From positions 1 through 64,000 of the forward strand of contig JAJYJK010000004.1 of NCBI GenBank assembly GCA_021789555.1: a DNA stretch of 64,000 nucleotides. The letters are read 5' to 3'. Of the stretch, positions 51,316-60,444 are shown piece by piece. Both the position numbers and the translations under genes were made by a program. The notes beneath the pieces were generated by a model. It saw nothing but the letters and a program-made list of their open reading frames with translations. It was not told the DNA's origin and did not search any database. The stretch's first letter is position 1, and the number at the start of each line of letters is the position of its first letter. Origin of the DNA: Nitrospirota bacterium. Lineage in GTDB: Bacteria > Nitrospirota > Thermodesulfovibrionia > Thermodesulfovibrionales > JdFR-88.

Positions 51316-52275
51316 TTATTTCTCCATAGACTCGACCAGAGCGGCGGCCAGGAGGGGAAACATTATCTCATGGTGGCCGGTCAGCGCGTAAGAGGCCCCG
51401 CCCCGGAGGGTGGGCCGTCTGAGGACGTTTTCACTTGGCCTGTAGTGCTGTATGAAATCCATATTCACAGTCGTTATGTTTTCCGTCCGGTGGCCCAGGT
51501 TTCGGGCGATGGTCAGGGCCTTCAGGAAAACCTCCGGCAGGACGACCGCCGAACCGAGATTTATGTAGACCCCCTCTTCCAGTCCGGCCAGCACTGAAGC
51601 GAAGAGCCTGAAATCCCTGAAAGTGGCCTCTCCGGTGAGCGCCCCGTCGGCGGAGGGGTGCATGTGGATTATGTCTGCGCCCATCGTGACGTGCACCGTC
51701 ATCGGGATTTTCTGCGCGTATCCCTGGGCGAAGATGCTCTTGTCCTTGTTGGGGAAGCGTTTTTGCCCCCTGCTTATTGCCCTGCCGACGGACTCCCCCA
51801 GTCCGAGCCCGTCTTTCACCCCGTCCCTGATGGCGCGGTTGAGGTAAACCCCGGTCTCCCGGGCCATGCCGAAGGTCCCCTTGCAGAGCTCCTCAGCGAC
51901 GTCCTCCGAAGTGCGCCCTATGAAGGCAAGCTCGAAATCATGCACGATGGCGGCCCCGTTGGTGGCCACGGCCGTTATTATACCGCGCCTCATGAGGTCT
52001 ATTATGAGGGGGGAAAGGCCGACCTTTATGGGGTGCGCCCCCATGCCCAGAACGACGGGCCTGCCCTTCCTGCGCGCAGTCGTTATCTTCTCCACGACCG
52101 CCTTGAAATCCCTCGCGGCAAGCAGGCCCGGCAGGTTTTGCAAGAAATCCGAAAAGCGGCTTCCGGCCTGCACCGGTTTGGCGGTCAGGTCGATTTCGAC
52201 CCTGGATTTTCTGCCCGCAAGCGGAACGGTCTTTATCTTTTTCAGATCGAGTTTTTTCACCTTCGGTCCTGACAT
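51316..52275 (-). CDS. Deoxyhypusine synthase-like Rossmann protein of unknown function
   Basis: A protein of about 319 residues from ATG 52275 (MSGPKVKKLD); ATG 52293 is an alternative. Segments VVLGMGAHPIKVGLSPLIID, ATNGAAIVHDFELAFIGRT and HVTMGADIIHMHPSADGA recall the NAD-binding fold of the deoxyhypusine/homospermidine synthase family. The catalytic lysine of that family was not located with certainty. Bacteria lack eIF5A, so a different substrate is likely. It is monocistronic between the SPOR-fusion gene and a family B repeat. Confidence 0.6.
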   Translation of the reverse strand: MSGPKVKKLDLKKIKTVPLAGRKSRVEIDLTAKPVQAGSRFSDFLQNLPGLLAARDFKAVVEKITTARRKGRPVVLGMGAHPIKVGLSPLIIDLMRRGIITAVATNGAAIVHDFELAFIGRTSEDVAEELCKGTFGMARETGVYLNRAIRDGVKDGLGLGESVGRAISRGQKRFPNKDKSIFAQGYAQKIPMTVHVTMGADIIHMHPSADGALTGEATFRDFRLFASVLAGLEEGVYINLGSAVVLPEVFLKALTIARNLGHRTENITTVNMDFIQHYRPSENVLRRPTLRGGASYALTGHHEIMFPLLAAALVESMEK

Positions 52276-52302
52276 GGTATGGGATTTTAACATAAAAGAG
52301 GA

Positions 52303-52372
52303 TTCCCCACCCTCCGCCCTTTTATTTGGATGGGGCTTCGCTCCAAACCCCGAAAAGCCCGAGCAGAAGGCG
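52303..52372. repeat. Family B interspersed repeat
   Basis: A block with gattccccaccctccgccc, tttatttgga, the palindrome ggggcttcgctcc, aaaccccgaa and gcagaaggcgg. The same order of blocks occurs at 63500-63582 and, less well preserved, at 47872-47935. Confidence 0.7.
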
Positions 52373-52483
52373 GTTCACTTGCAATCGGCTTGTTTAAAGA
52401 AAATGCCGCCGGGCAATGACGGCAAAGCTGCGGGGGGGGGCATGCCCGGTTTTCATTGCCGGTATGTTAAACTAGGGAGAAAC

Positions 52484-52918
52484 ATGGAAGAAATTGGCGT
52501 TGTCATAAAGACGCTCGGACGGTTCGCCAAGGTCTCCATCGCAAAGCCAAAGGGAATCTGCGAGCACTGCACGCTGGGGACATGCCATGTCTCCGAGGAG
52601 GGTTCCGAGATAGAGGCCCTGAACATGGCGGGCGCACGCGAAGGCCAGAAGGTAAGGGTGGTCATGAAGCCCTTCTCCTACATGAAAGGCTCGCTCATCG
52701 TCTACGGACTGCCCGTCCTGGCCCTTGTCCTGGGGGCCATCCTCGGCAAGGAACTCGCCTTGAGCCAGCTAAAGGGCAGCGACCCCGATTCCATCTCCGC
52801 GATATTCGCTTTCGGCGCATTCGGCATCTCTTTCCTGTTCGTGAAAATCTGGTCATCGAAGGCGGAAAAAAAACTTGAATACAAGCCCGTAATCGAAGAA
52901 ATACTGACTGACACTTAA
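52484..52918 (+). CDS. SoxR-reducing system protein RseC/MucC family
   Basis: A 144-residue membrane protein. The N-terminal domain has a four-Cys-like pattern (ICEHCTLGTCHVS) and two membrane helices follow (IVYGLPVLALVLGAILG, AIFAFGAFGISFLFVKIW). RseC-type proteins work with Rnf/Rsx complexes or envelope stress control. ATG 52484 follows gggaga; the frame is open further upstream but without similarity. The EF-G-like gene starts 20 bp downstream. No rnf genes are in the window. Confidence 0.82.
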   Translation: MEEIGVVIKTLGRFAKVSIAKPKGICEHCTLGTCHVSEEGSEIEALNMAGAREGQKVRVVMKPFSYMKGSLIVYGLPVLALVLGAILGKELALSQLKGSDPDSISAIFAFGAFGISFLFVKIWSSKAEKKLEYKPVIEEILTDT

Positions 52919-52938
52919 TACCCGGAGGTTTCTATCCT

Positions 52939-55029
52939 ATGGCAAACTTTGCGGTGCAGGCGATCAGGAATGTAGTTTTGATTGGGCACGGCGGCTCCGG
53001 CAAGACCTCTCTTGCGGAGGCCATGCTCTTTACCGCGGGCGCGGTCGACAGGATGGGCAGCGCGCAGGACGGCACCACCATAATGGATTTCGAGCCCGAA
53101 GAGATCAGCAGGAAGGCCACCATCGGCACATCGGTCGCCTTCTGCAACTGGAAGGGCAACCGGCTCAATCTGATAGACACCCCCGGGTTCATAAACTTCA
53201 TCGAGGAGACACACGCGGGCATGAGGGCGGCCGACGGGGCCATAATGGTCGCAAGCGCCGTCCACGGGATAAAGGCGGAGGCCGAAAAGCTCTGCGAATA
53301 CGCCTCGGAGTTCGAACTGCCCATGATGGTCTTTGTAAGCGAGATGGACAAGGACCTTGCCGATTTCCCAAAAACCCTGGAAGAGATCGAGAGGTCTTTC
53401 CGGAAGGAGGCCATCCCGCTTGATATCCCGATCGGCTTCGGCGCCTCCTTGAAGGGCCTCGTGGACCTTATCGAGATGAAGGCCTATATCTACGAAAACG
53501 GCAAGGCAAGCGAGGCGCCCATGCCCTTCGGCATGGACGCGGAGATACAAAAATACAGGAAAAAGCTGGTCGAAAAGATAGCCGAGTCCGACGACAACCT
53601 CCTTTCCATATACCTTGACGGAGGGGAGATAACAAAAGAAGAGATCATAAACGGCGTAAAGACCGGCTCCATTACCGGGCAGTTCATACCGGTCGCGGCC
53701 GGCTCGTCCGTGAAAAACATCGGCGCGGACAGGCTGATGGACGCAATCGTCCTGTGCCTGCCCTCCCCGGAGGAGCGCGCGAAGGTCTCGCCCCCGGAGG
53801 GGAAAAACGCGAAGACCGGCGAGCCGGAAAAAAGGCTGCCCGAGGTCTCCGCGCCACTTTCGGCCTACGTCTTCAAGACCGTCGCGGACCCCTTTACCGG
53901 CAGGCTCTCGATATTCCGCGTCTACTCCGGCAGCATCAGTTCGGACTCAAGCGCCTTCAATGCCGCAACCGGCGCAAGGGAGCGCGTGGGGCAGCTCTTC
54001 TATCCGTTCGGCAAAAAACAGGTCCCGGTGCAGGGCCTGGGACCGGGCGAGATAGGCGTCGTGGCCAAGCTCAAGGAGACGAACACGGGCGATACCCTCT
54101 CCGATGAGGCGCACCCAATCCTGTTTGAGAAGGTGAAACTGGCCGAGCCCCTGATCTCCTACGCCATCGCCTCCAAATCAAAAGGGGACGAGGAAAAAGT
54201 CAGCTCCGGCCTCCATAAAATCCTGGAAGAGGACCCGGCCCTCCAGTTCCACAGGGACGAGGAGACGAAGGAGATGATACTCTCCGGGATGGGGCAGCTC
54301 CACCTCGAAGTGGCCCTCGAAAAACTCAAACGGAAATTCGGGGTTGATGTCGAGATGAAGACCCCGAAGATACCTTACCGCGAGACGGTAACCGGCGCTT
54401 CGAGGGTGCAGGGCAGGTATAAAAAGCAGTCGGGTGGCAGGGGTCAGTACGGCGACTGCTGGATAGAGGTGAAACCCCGGCCGCGCGGCGCGGGATTTGA
54501 ATTCATCGACGCCGTCGTGGGCGGGGCGATACCGAGAAACTACATACCGGCGGTCGAAAAGGGGATCCTCGAGACGCTGAAAGAAGGCATCATCGCCGGC
54601 TATCCGATGATAGACCTGAGTATTACGCTCTTTGACGGCTCGTTCCACCCGGTCGACTCCTCCGAGATGGCCTTCAAGATTGCGGGCTCGATGGCGATAA
54701 AAAAAGGCGCGACAGAGGCGAAACCGGTCCTGCTTGAGCCCATCATGAAGGTAAATATAATAGTGCCGGAGGAGACCCTGGGCGCGGTCATCGGGGACCT
54801 GAACGCCAAGAGGGGAAAGGTGCAGGGGATGGAGCAGTCCGGCAACAACCAGAAGATAGCGGCCCTCGTCCCCATGTCCGAGATGCTCACATACGCCAAC
54901 CAGCTCCAGAGCCTCACGGCCGGCAGGGGCCTCTACACCATGCAGTTCTCCCATTACGAACAGGTGCCGGGGCACCTCGCGCAGAAGATAATAGCGGAAT
55001 CCGAGGCCAAGAGGAAGAAGGAAGAATAA
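52939..55029 (+). CDS. Elongation factor G-like protein (EF-G-2 type) with altered G4 motif
   Basis: A 696-residue translational GTPase-fold protein with EF-G domains I-V. The P-loop is GHGGSGKTSL (typical of the EF-G-like paralogue, not GHIDAGKT), switch II is DTPGF. The guanine-specificity motif NKxD is replaced by SEMD (VFVSEMDKD), so nucleotide binding may be weak or altered. Domain IV retains RETVTGASRVQGRYKKQSGG. The canonical fusA, normally next to rpsG/tufA, is expected elsewhere. Its function in this organism is unknown. Confidence 0.87.
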   Translation: MANFAVQAIRNVVLIGHGGSGKTSLAEAMLFTAGAVDRMGSAQDGTTIMDFEPEEISRKATIGTSVAFCNWKGNRLNLIDTPGFINFIEETHAGMRAADGAIMVASAVHGIKAEAEKLCEYASEFELPMMVFVSEMDKDLADFPKTLEEIERSFRKEAIPLDIPIGFGASLKGLVDLIEMKAYIYENGKASEAPMPFGMDAEIQKYRKKLVEKIAESDDNLLSIYLDGGEITKEEIINGVKTGSITGQFIPVAAGSSVKNIGADRLMDAIVLCLPSPEERAKVSPPEGKNAKTGEPEKRLPEVSAPLSAYVFKTVADPFTGRLSIFRVYSGSISSDSSAFNAATGARERVGQLFYPFGKKQVPVQGLGPGEIGVVAKLKETNTGDTLSDEAHPILFEKVKLAEPLISYAIASKSKGDEEKVSSGLHKILEEDPALQFHRDEETKEMILSGMGQLHLEVALEKLKRKFGVDVEMKTPKIPYRETVTGASRVQGRYKKQSGGRGQYGDCWIEVKPRPRGAGFEFIDAVVGGAIPRNYIPAVEKGILETLKEGIIAGYPMIDLSITLFDGSFHPVDSSEMAFKIAGSMAIKKGATEAKPVLLEPIMKVNIIVPEETLGAVIGDLNAKRGKVQGMEQSGNNQKIAALVPMSEMLTYANQLQSLTAGRGLYTMQFSHYEQVPGHLAQKIIAESEAKRKKEE

Positions 55030-55428
55030 AGTGGAATACCCGCCCGAATACCCGCCCGGATTTCACGCGCGGACTAAAGCCCGCGTGGCCTATTTAAATA
55101 AACCACCCCGCCGCAAGCGGACGGGGTATTAAGGCGATCTTTAGATTCCTATTCGTGGCAAGCCACGGGGAATTAACCCTAAGAAAGATTAAATGGGGGG
55201 CTCGCGCCCCCCAAACCCCCTAAACAGCAAGCTTCTCCCGGAAATAAAAAACGAGTGCCCTGATTGAGGGCCGGTGCGAAATGCCCCTTCTTAATAACAC
55301 TTTTGTGCCAAGGCGGCGGATGCGAAAATACTCTTTAAACTCTACATCCCTGAATTTTGTTATAATGCCGCAGTTATAAACGGAAATCTTGATTATGTGG
55401 TCAGGGCATAAAAGGGCATTGTCTTTGT
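55030..55428. repeat. Nest of palindromic repeats upstream of the DUF559 element
   Basis: No gene is seen. Hairpins: 55066-55089 (cacgcgcgg / cccgcgtg), 55106-55126 (ccccgccgc / gcggacgggg, imperfect) and 55154-55167 (cgtggc-aa-gccacg). A family B-like palindrome ggggggctcgcgcccccc lies at 55195-55212, followed by aaaccccc. Such clustering of unrelated palindromes suggests an insertion hot spot. Confidence 0.6.
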
Positions 55429-55853
55429 CCCCTCGCCCTTTGGGAGAGGGCTAGGGTGAGGGAGATTGCGTTTTCATCCAAAATTCCGATCCCTAAAGAA
55501 CTACTCCAAGCCTGTCGCGACCTTCGCCGGAATTCAACTGATGCAGAAAATTTGCTTTGGAGATTACTACGTGGCCGCCAATTGAACGGCGCAAAATTCC
55601 GCCGCCAACATCCCATCGGCCATTTCATTCTTGATTTTTATTGTGATGAACTTAAGTTAGCCATTGAACTCGATGGCGGCGGGCATGCAGAAGAGAAGCA
55701 AAAATTATATGATGAGCAAAGGACAAGGGCGTTAGAAGGAGAAGGCATAAAAGTTCTGAGATTTTGGAATAATGATGTGCTCACTAGAACGGAGGCGATT
55801 TTAGAGACGATTTGGGACTCCCTCACCCCGGCCCTCTCCCAAAGGGCGAGGGG
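55429..55853. mobile_element. DUF559 nuclease cassette bounded by 35-bp inverted repeats
   Basis: Left repeat 55429-55463 and right repeat 55819-55853 are inverted copies that match at 33 of 35 positions. Each contains its own hairpin (ccctcgccc-ttt-gggagaggg on the left). The 425-bp unit holds most of a DUF559 gene, whose start and end both run into the repeats. Related solo repeats lie at 7140-7173 and possibly 13438-13484 and 34630-34680. No target-site duplication was identified. The mobile nature is inferred from symmetry and dispersal. Confidence 0.7.
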
Positions 55854-55902
55854 GAACGAACACAAAGAGAAAAAGAATGCGGCAAAAGAACAAATCGGCT
55901 AA
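55456..55902 (+). CDS. DUF559 (Vsr-like) endonuclease-domain protein
   Basis: A 148-residue protein. Core: ARDLRRNSTDAENLLWRLLR-like segment (here CRDLRRNSTDAENLLWRLLR), GAKFRRQHPIGHFILDFYC and the nuclease-like AIELDGGGHAEEKQKLYDEQ with acidic and His residues, then VLRFWNNDVL. This is a PD-(D/E)xK/Vsr-type fold. GTG 55456 lies inside the left inverted repeat, and the C-terminal SLTPALSQRARGNEHK is translated from the right repeat, so the native protein ends may differ. More AT-rich than the flanks. The cleavage target is unknown. Confidence 0.8.
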   Translation: MREIAFSSKIPIPKELLQACRDLRRNSTDAENLLWRLLRGRQLNGAKFRRQHPIGHFILDFYCDELKLAIELDGGGHAEEKQKLYDEQRTRALEGEGIKVLRFWNNDVLTRTEAILETIWDSLTPALSQRARGNEHKEKKNAAKEQIG

Positions 55903-57097
55903 ATTATCAGAAATTTATCATGCTCCGGCAAGTGAGCTTTTTCATGCCATAATTGAATTATTTCCTCACCCTGCCAATTTTGAAACTGAAGAGAAATCAA
56001 TACGATTTTATGAAGGGCCATTATCACTGCCAATTCAAATACCACGGAATTTTGACCCCAGAAATATTGTCATTAAACTCCTCTCTGAGAGCGAGAATGA
56101 GACGGAGATTCGCTCTGGTCCGAAATGTACCCGAAAATTTTTTGACCAGGTAAAATCGGTTATAGAAGAGGAAGTATTGAAAACTAATCCAAGCACAGGG
56201 CGTAAGCTAATACTTTCTGGTGTGCCAATAACCGGATATTTCAAATACCGCACCGAATTCCAGATATTGCCTCCCCCCGCTGATGCGCCTAAACCGAAGG
56301 GAATCTTGGACGGGCCTCACCCGGTTCTCCTCGAGTTCCGATTTGATAAATCCTCCGTTGGATCTATTAATAATCGCAGAATCATGAAAAAATCCTTTGA
56401 ATCATCAAGTTTACTCACTCTCTTCTTAGATATACACATCTGGACGCGCGATTTCAAGATCAGAAGAGAATGGGTTTACTGTATTGACGATAATCCGCGT
56501 GTGTTCAAATTGTGCGATGCTGTTTACGATTATAGATTCTCTCCTGAGAATGAATATGCGGATTTCAAGGATATCAAGGATTACAAGCCGCTTGACGTTC
56601 CTTTAAATTTGACTGAGCTTTTTGATAAAGCCTTCAGTCTCGAAAGAGCCATGCGCGAGAAATTGATGAAAGTCGCCCATTTGTTTTTGCTTGCCTTGAA
56701 ATTATGGGATATATCCGAGACGGCGGCATACCTTGCCACTGTCAATACAATTGAAAGCATTGTACCCCCTTCAAATGAGAGGTGCCCGACTTGTAAGAGC
56801 CATTTAGGTATTACGAAAACTTTTAAGAAATTTATGGAAGATCATACATCTGCATCCAATGATCCTTTAATTGAAAAAATAAAAAATAATATCTACAAAA
56901 CTCGTTCTGGCATTGCTCATCAAGGTATTTTATTTGGTAGCGATCGGAACCCGTATTGGCATAACTTCTTCGAAGAAGAGCATCGCAATGAAGGCCATAT
57001 TTTAAGATATCTCGTGCGCGAGGCTATTATTAACTGGTTCAATGATATAGCTGTTGACAATCGGATTAGCGACGATTGTGATGCTTACGACCAATAA
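55877..57097 (+). CDS. AT-rich hypothetical protein with a HEPN-like C-terminal motif
   Basis: A 406-residue protein unlike its neighbours in base use (clearly AT-rich by eye). No membrane segment. A zinc-knuckle-like pair CPTC is at 303-306, and KTRSGIAHQG gives R343-x4-H348, the RxxxxH signature of HEPN ribonuclease-like domains (Apea-like HEPN proteins have this arrangement; assignment is by motif only). It overlaps the DUF559 3' end by 26 bp. Context suggests horizontally acquired, possibly defence-related DNA. N-terminal ~280 residues are not recognised. Confidence 0.62.
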   Translation: MRQKNKSAKLSEIYHAPASELFHAIIELFPHPANFETEEKSIRFYEGPLSLPIQIPRNFDPRNIVIKLLSESENETEIRSGPKCTRKFFDQVKSVIEEEVLKTNPSTGRKLILSGVPITGYFKYRTEFQILPPPADAPKPKGILDGPHPVLLEFRFDKSSVGSINNRRIMKKSFESSSLLTLFLDIHIWTRDFKIRREWVYCIDDNPRVFKLCDAVYDYRFSPENEYADFKDIKDYKPLDVPLNLTELFDKAFSLERAMREKLMKVAHLFLLALKLWDISETAAYLATVNTIESIVPPSNERCPTCKSHLGITKTFKKFMEDHTSASNDPLIEKIKNNIYKTRSGIAHQGILFGSDRNPYWHNFFEEEHRNEGHILRYLVREAIINWFNDIAVDNRISDDCDAYDQ

Positions 57098-57615
57098 TTG
57101 ATATAATTGTTGGGCTTACACTTCCGCGTGTTATGGGACGAAACATACTAAAAGCGTTAGCGCCAGCTTACATCACAAGTTCTGGACGGACTGTTGAAAA
57201 TACCGGCTCTCGTGGAAATGCTATGTTTCAAAGGGAATCTTCTCTTTTTTACTGGTGCTACGCCGCATGCGGCGTAGCTTGAGATCATGACGCATGTCAC
57301 ATGAACTATTTATATGGACAATGTCATGGTCCGGCGGATTATGATGGGAACCGGCAGGGCATATCAAAAGCCGAAGCCGGAAAGGGGTTTTTTAGAGGTG
57401 TTCATTGAACGCCTTTGAACAGCCGGGCTAAAAAAATATTTTAAAAGCAAGGGGTTAAAATTTTCAGCTTGAACGGTAAATCACAAAAAAGGCCGGGCGC
57501 AAGATACTTGGGGGCATGGGGGCGCAGCCCCAAAATAATAAAAAGGCCATTCGGGCCTTAAGCCCGCGCGTGAAACTGGGGCGGGAAATCAGCTGCCTTA
57601 TGTTAAAATGATTGG
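57098..57615. other. Intergenic region with a 22-bp perfect palindrome and a family B repeat
   Basis: No gene is seen. A perfect palindrome gctacgccgc/atgcggcgtagc lies at 57257-57278; it has no adjacent T-run on the downstream side, but tcttttttact lies before it, so it could end transcripts coming from the right or serve as an integration or binding site. A family B-like palindrome (gggggcatgggggcgcagcccc) lies at about 57510-57531. The last ~100 bp should contain the ileS promoter. Confidence 0.5.
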
Positions 57616-60444
57616 ATGTCAAAGGAAACCGACTATAAAGACACCCTAAACCTGCCCGCGACCGATTTCCCCATGAAGGCAAACCTGCCCCAACGGGAGC
57701 CTATGATGCTCAAGACGTGGCAGGAAGCGAAACTCTACGCGAAGATACTCGAAAAAAACCGGGACGGGGAGAAATTCATCCTGCACGACGGCCCCCCGTA
57801 CGCAAACGGCCATATACACATGGGCCACGCCCTCAATAAGGTGCTGAAGGACATAATCATCAAATACAAGACGATGAAGGGGTTTAACTCTCCCTATGTG
57901 CCGGGCTGGGACTGCCACGGGCTGCCGATAGAGCTGCAGGTGGACAAAAACCTCGGGCAGGCCAAAAACCAGACCACGGTGCTCGAGAAACGCAGGCTCT
58001 GCCGGCAGTACGCGGCCGGCTTCGTCGATATCCAGCGCGAGGAGTTCGTGAGGCTTGGGGTTTTCGGTTTATGGGAAGCTCCATATCTGACGATGACGAA
58101 CGACTACGAGGCGGACATCGTGGCGGAGTTCAACCTTTTTGCAAAATCAGGCTATCTCTACAAGGGGAAAAAGCCCGTCCACTGGTGCCCCTCATGCGTC
58201 ACCGCGCTTGCCGACGCGGAGGTCGAGTATGCGGAGAAAAAATCCACTTCGGTATATGTGCGCTTCAGGCTCCTCGATGAGGACGCGGCAAAACTTGGGC
58301 TCACGGGGGCCGTCTACCTCGTCATCTGGACCACCACCCCCTGGACATTGCCCGCGAACCTGGCCCTGGCCGTAAACCCGGAGGTGGACTACGCCGCCTT
58401 CACCGCCAACGGGGAAACGCACATCCTCGCGGAAAACCTTTACGAGCCACTGAAAGAAATCCTCCATATAGCCGGCGAAAAAGTTCTGGAAATAAAGGGC
58501 ATCGCCCTCAGGGGATTAAGGGCAAAACACCCGTTTATCGACAGGCTTTCCCGGGTGATAACCGGAAAATTCGTGACGACCGAGGAAGGCGCCGGCATTG
58601 TCCATATAGCCCCGGGCCACGGGGAGGACGACTACGCGGCCGGCATCGAAAACGGGCTTGAGATTTACGCCCCGGTCGACGATTACGGGAAATTCAGAGG
58701 CACGGGAGTTGAGCGGATTGAGGGCGAATTCGTCTTCAAGGCAAACCCGAAAATAATAGAGATGCTCCGGGAGAAGGGCGCGCTGCTGGCGGAAAAGGAG
58801 ATAACCCACTCCTACCCGCACTGCTGGAGGTGCAAAAAGCCCGTCATCTTCAGGGCGACGGAACAATGGTTTATCTCTATGGAATATTCCGGCCTGAGGG
58901 ATAAATGCCTCGCGGAGATAGAAAAGGTGAAATGGGTGCCGGAATGGGGCAAAGGCAGGATATACGGCATGGTTGAGCGCAGGCCCGACTGGTGCATCTC
59001 CAGGCAGAGGGCCTGGGGGGTGCCGGTTGCGCTGCTTTCTTGCGCCGGCTGCGGCCGGACCGTTACCGAGCCGGCCGTCCTGGACAAGACCGAGGAGTTT
59101 TTCCGCCGCCTGGGCTCGGACGTATGGTTCGAGAAACCGGCCTCCGAATTCATCCCCGAGGGGTTCACCTGCCCCGGTTGTGGCGGAAGGGAATTCACGA
59201 AGGAGAAGGACATCCTCGACGTATGGTTCGACTCCGGCGTAAGCCATCATGCCGTTTTAGAGCGCAGGGCCGGGCTCGCCTTTCCCGCGGAGATGTACCT
59301 GGAAGGCTCCGACCAGCACAGGGGGTGGTTCCAGAGCTCGCTGATAACGGCAACGGCGCTCGCGGGGTCCGCCCCGTATAAGACAGTCCTCACCCACGGT
59401 TTCGTCGTGGACGGCAAGGGACACAAGATGTCAAAATCCCTGGGCAACGTCGTCGCCCCGGAAGACATCATAAAGAAACACGGCGCGGAGATACTCAGGC
59501 TGTGGGTATCGGCCGAGGACTATCGTGACGATATAAGGCTCTCCCCGGAAATCCTGGAGCGCCTGACCGAGGCGTACAGGAAGATAAGAAACACGGCCCG
59601 GTTTCTGCTTGGCAATACACATGATTTCAGCGGCGGGCACGATTTCGAGGGCGGCGACACGCACCGGGGCTCGCTTCTGGAGATAGACCGCTGGGCGCTC
59701 TCCAGGCTCCAGGGGCTTATAGCCGGCGTGGAGCGGGCGTATGAGGATTTCGAGTTCCACGAGGTCTATCACAGGCTCTACAATTTCTGCGTGGTGGACA
59801 TGAGCTCGTTTTATCTGGACATCCTCAAAGACAGGCTCTATACATTCAGGCGGGATTCGGAGCAGCGCAGGGCGGCGCAGTGGGTCCTGGGCCAAATCCT
59901 GCTTGCGATGGCGAAGCTCATGGCCCCTGTGCTGAGCTTCACCGCCGAGGAGATATGGGGTTACATAAACCCGGCCGCCGGACGGGGAAAAGACGCGGAG
60001 AGCGTCTTTCTCTCCTCCTTTCCCGCCGTGGACGACAAACTCCTGGATGCCGCACTCGAAGAGAAATGGAGCAAGATCATCGCCGTAAGAAACGAGGTGA
60101 ATAGGGCCCTCGAGATAAAAAGACAGCAGCGCATGATAGGCAATTCCCTTGAGGCGAGGGTTTTACTATACGCCCCGGATGATATATACGCGCTTCTGAA
60201 AGATCATGAAAATTTCCTGCCCGCCCTCTTCATAGTCTCGCAGGCGGAGATCAGGAAAATCTCCGGGGAAGAGCTTATGAGTGATATTCTCACTGAAGCG
60301 TTCCGGTCCGAAGAGATAAAGGGGCTGGTTGTTGATGTCCTCCGGGCCGAGGGCGAGAAATGCCCGAGGTGCTGGATGCGTGATACGAGCGTGGGCAAAA
60401 ACCCGGAAGGCGTCTGCGACCGCTGCAGGGGCAACATATCGTGA
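57616..60444 (+). CDS. ileS: Isoleucyl-tRNA synthetase
   Basis: Class I synthetase of 942 residues. HMGH at residues 68-71, KMSKSLGN near residue 604, editing domain with VIWTTTPWTLPANLALA, and a C-terminal zinc finger CPRCWMRDTS...CDRCRG. Length is normal for the bacterial type with the zinc-binding tail. lspA starts 4 bp before its stop, the usual ileS-lspA pair. Confidence 0.98.
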   Translation: MSKETDYKDTLNLPATDFPMKANLPQREPMMLKTWQEAKLYAKILEKNRDGEKFILHDGPPYANGHIHMGHALNKVLKDIIIKYKTMKGFNSPYVPGWDCHGLPIELQVDKNLGQAKNQTTVLEKRRLCRQYAAGFVDIQREEFVRLGVFGLWEAPYLTMTNDYEADIVAEFNLFAKSGYLYKGKKPVHWCPSCVTALADAEVEYAEKKSTSVYVRFRLLDEDAAKLGLTGAVYLVIWTTTPWTLPANLALAVNPEVDYAAFTANGETHILAENLYEPLKEILHIAGEKVLEIKGIALRGLRAKHPFIDRLSRVITGKFVTTEEGAGIVHIAPGHGEDDYAAGIENGLEIYAPVDDYGKFRGTGVERIEGEFVFKANPKIIEMLREKGALLAEKEITHSYPHCWRCKKPVIFRATEQWFISMEYSGLRDKCLAEIEKVKWVPEWGKGRIYGMVERRPDWCISRQRAWGVPVALLSCAGCGRTVTEPAVLDKTEEFFRRLGSDVWFEKPASEFIPEGFTCPGCGGREFTKEKDILDVWFDSGVSHHAVLERRAGLAFPAEMYLEGSDQHRGWFQSSLITATALAGSAPYKTVLTHGFVVDGKGHKMSKSLGNVVAPEDIIKKHGAEILRLWVSAEDYRDDIRLSPEILERLTEAYRKIRNTARFLLGNTHDFSGGHDFEGGDTHRGSLLEIDRWALSRLQGLIAGVERAYEDFEFHEVYHRLYNFCVVDMSSFYLDILKDRLYTFRRDSEQRRAAQWVLGQILLAMAKLMAPVLSFTAEEIWGYINPAAGRGKDAESVFLSSFPAVDDKLLDAALEEKWSKIIAVRNEVNRALEIKRQQRMIGNSLEARVLLYAPDDIYALLKDHENFLPALFIVSQAEIRKISGEELMSDILTEAFRSEEIKGLVVDVLRAEGEKCPRCWMRDTSVGKNPEGVCDRCRGNIS

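Noticed and set aside
51866..52483. Extended N-terminus of the RseC-like protein
   Set aside because: It runs antisense over the DHS-like gene and through a repeat; the RseC family start is at ATG 52484.
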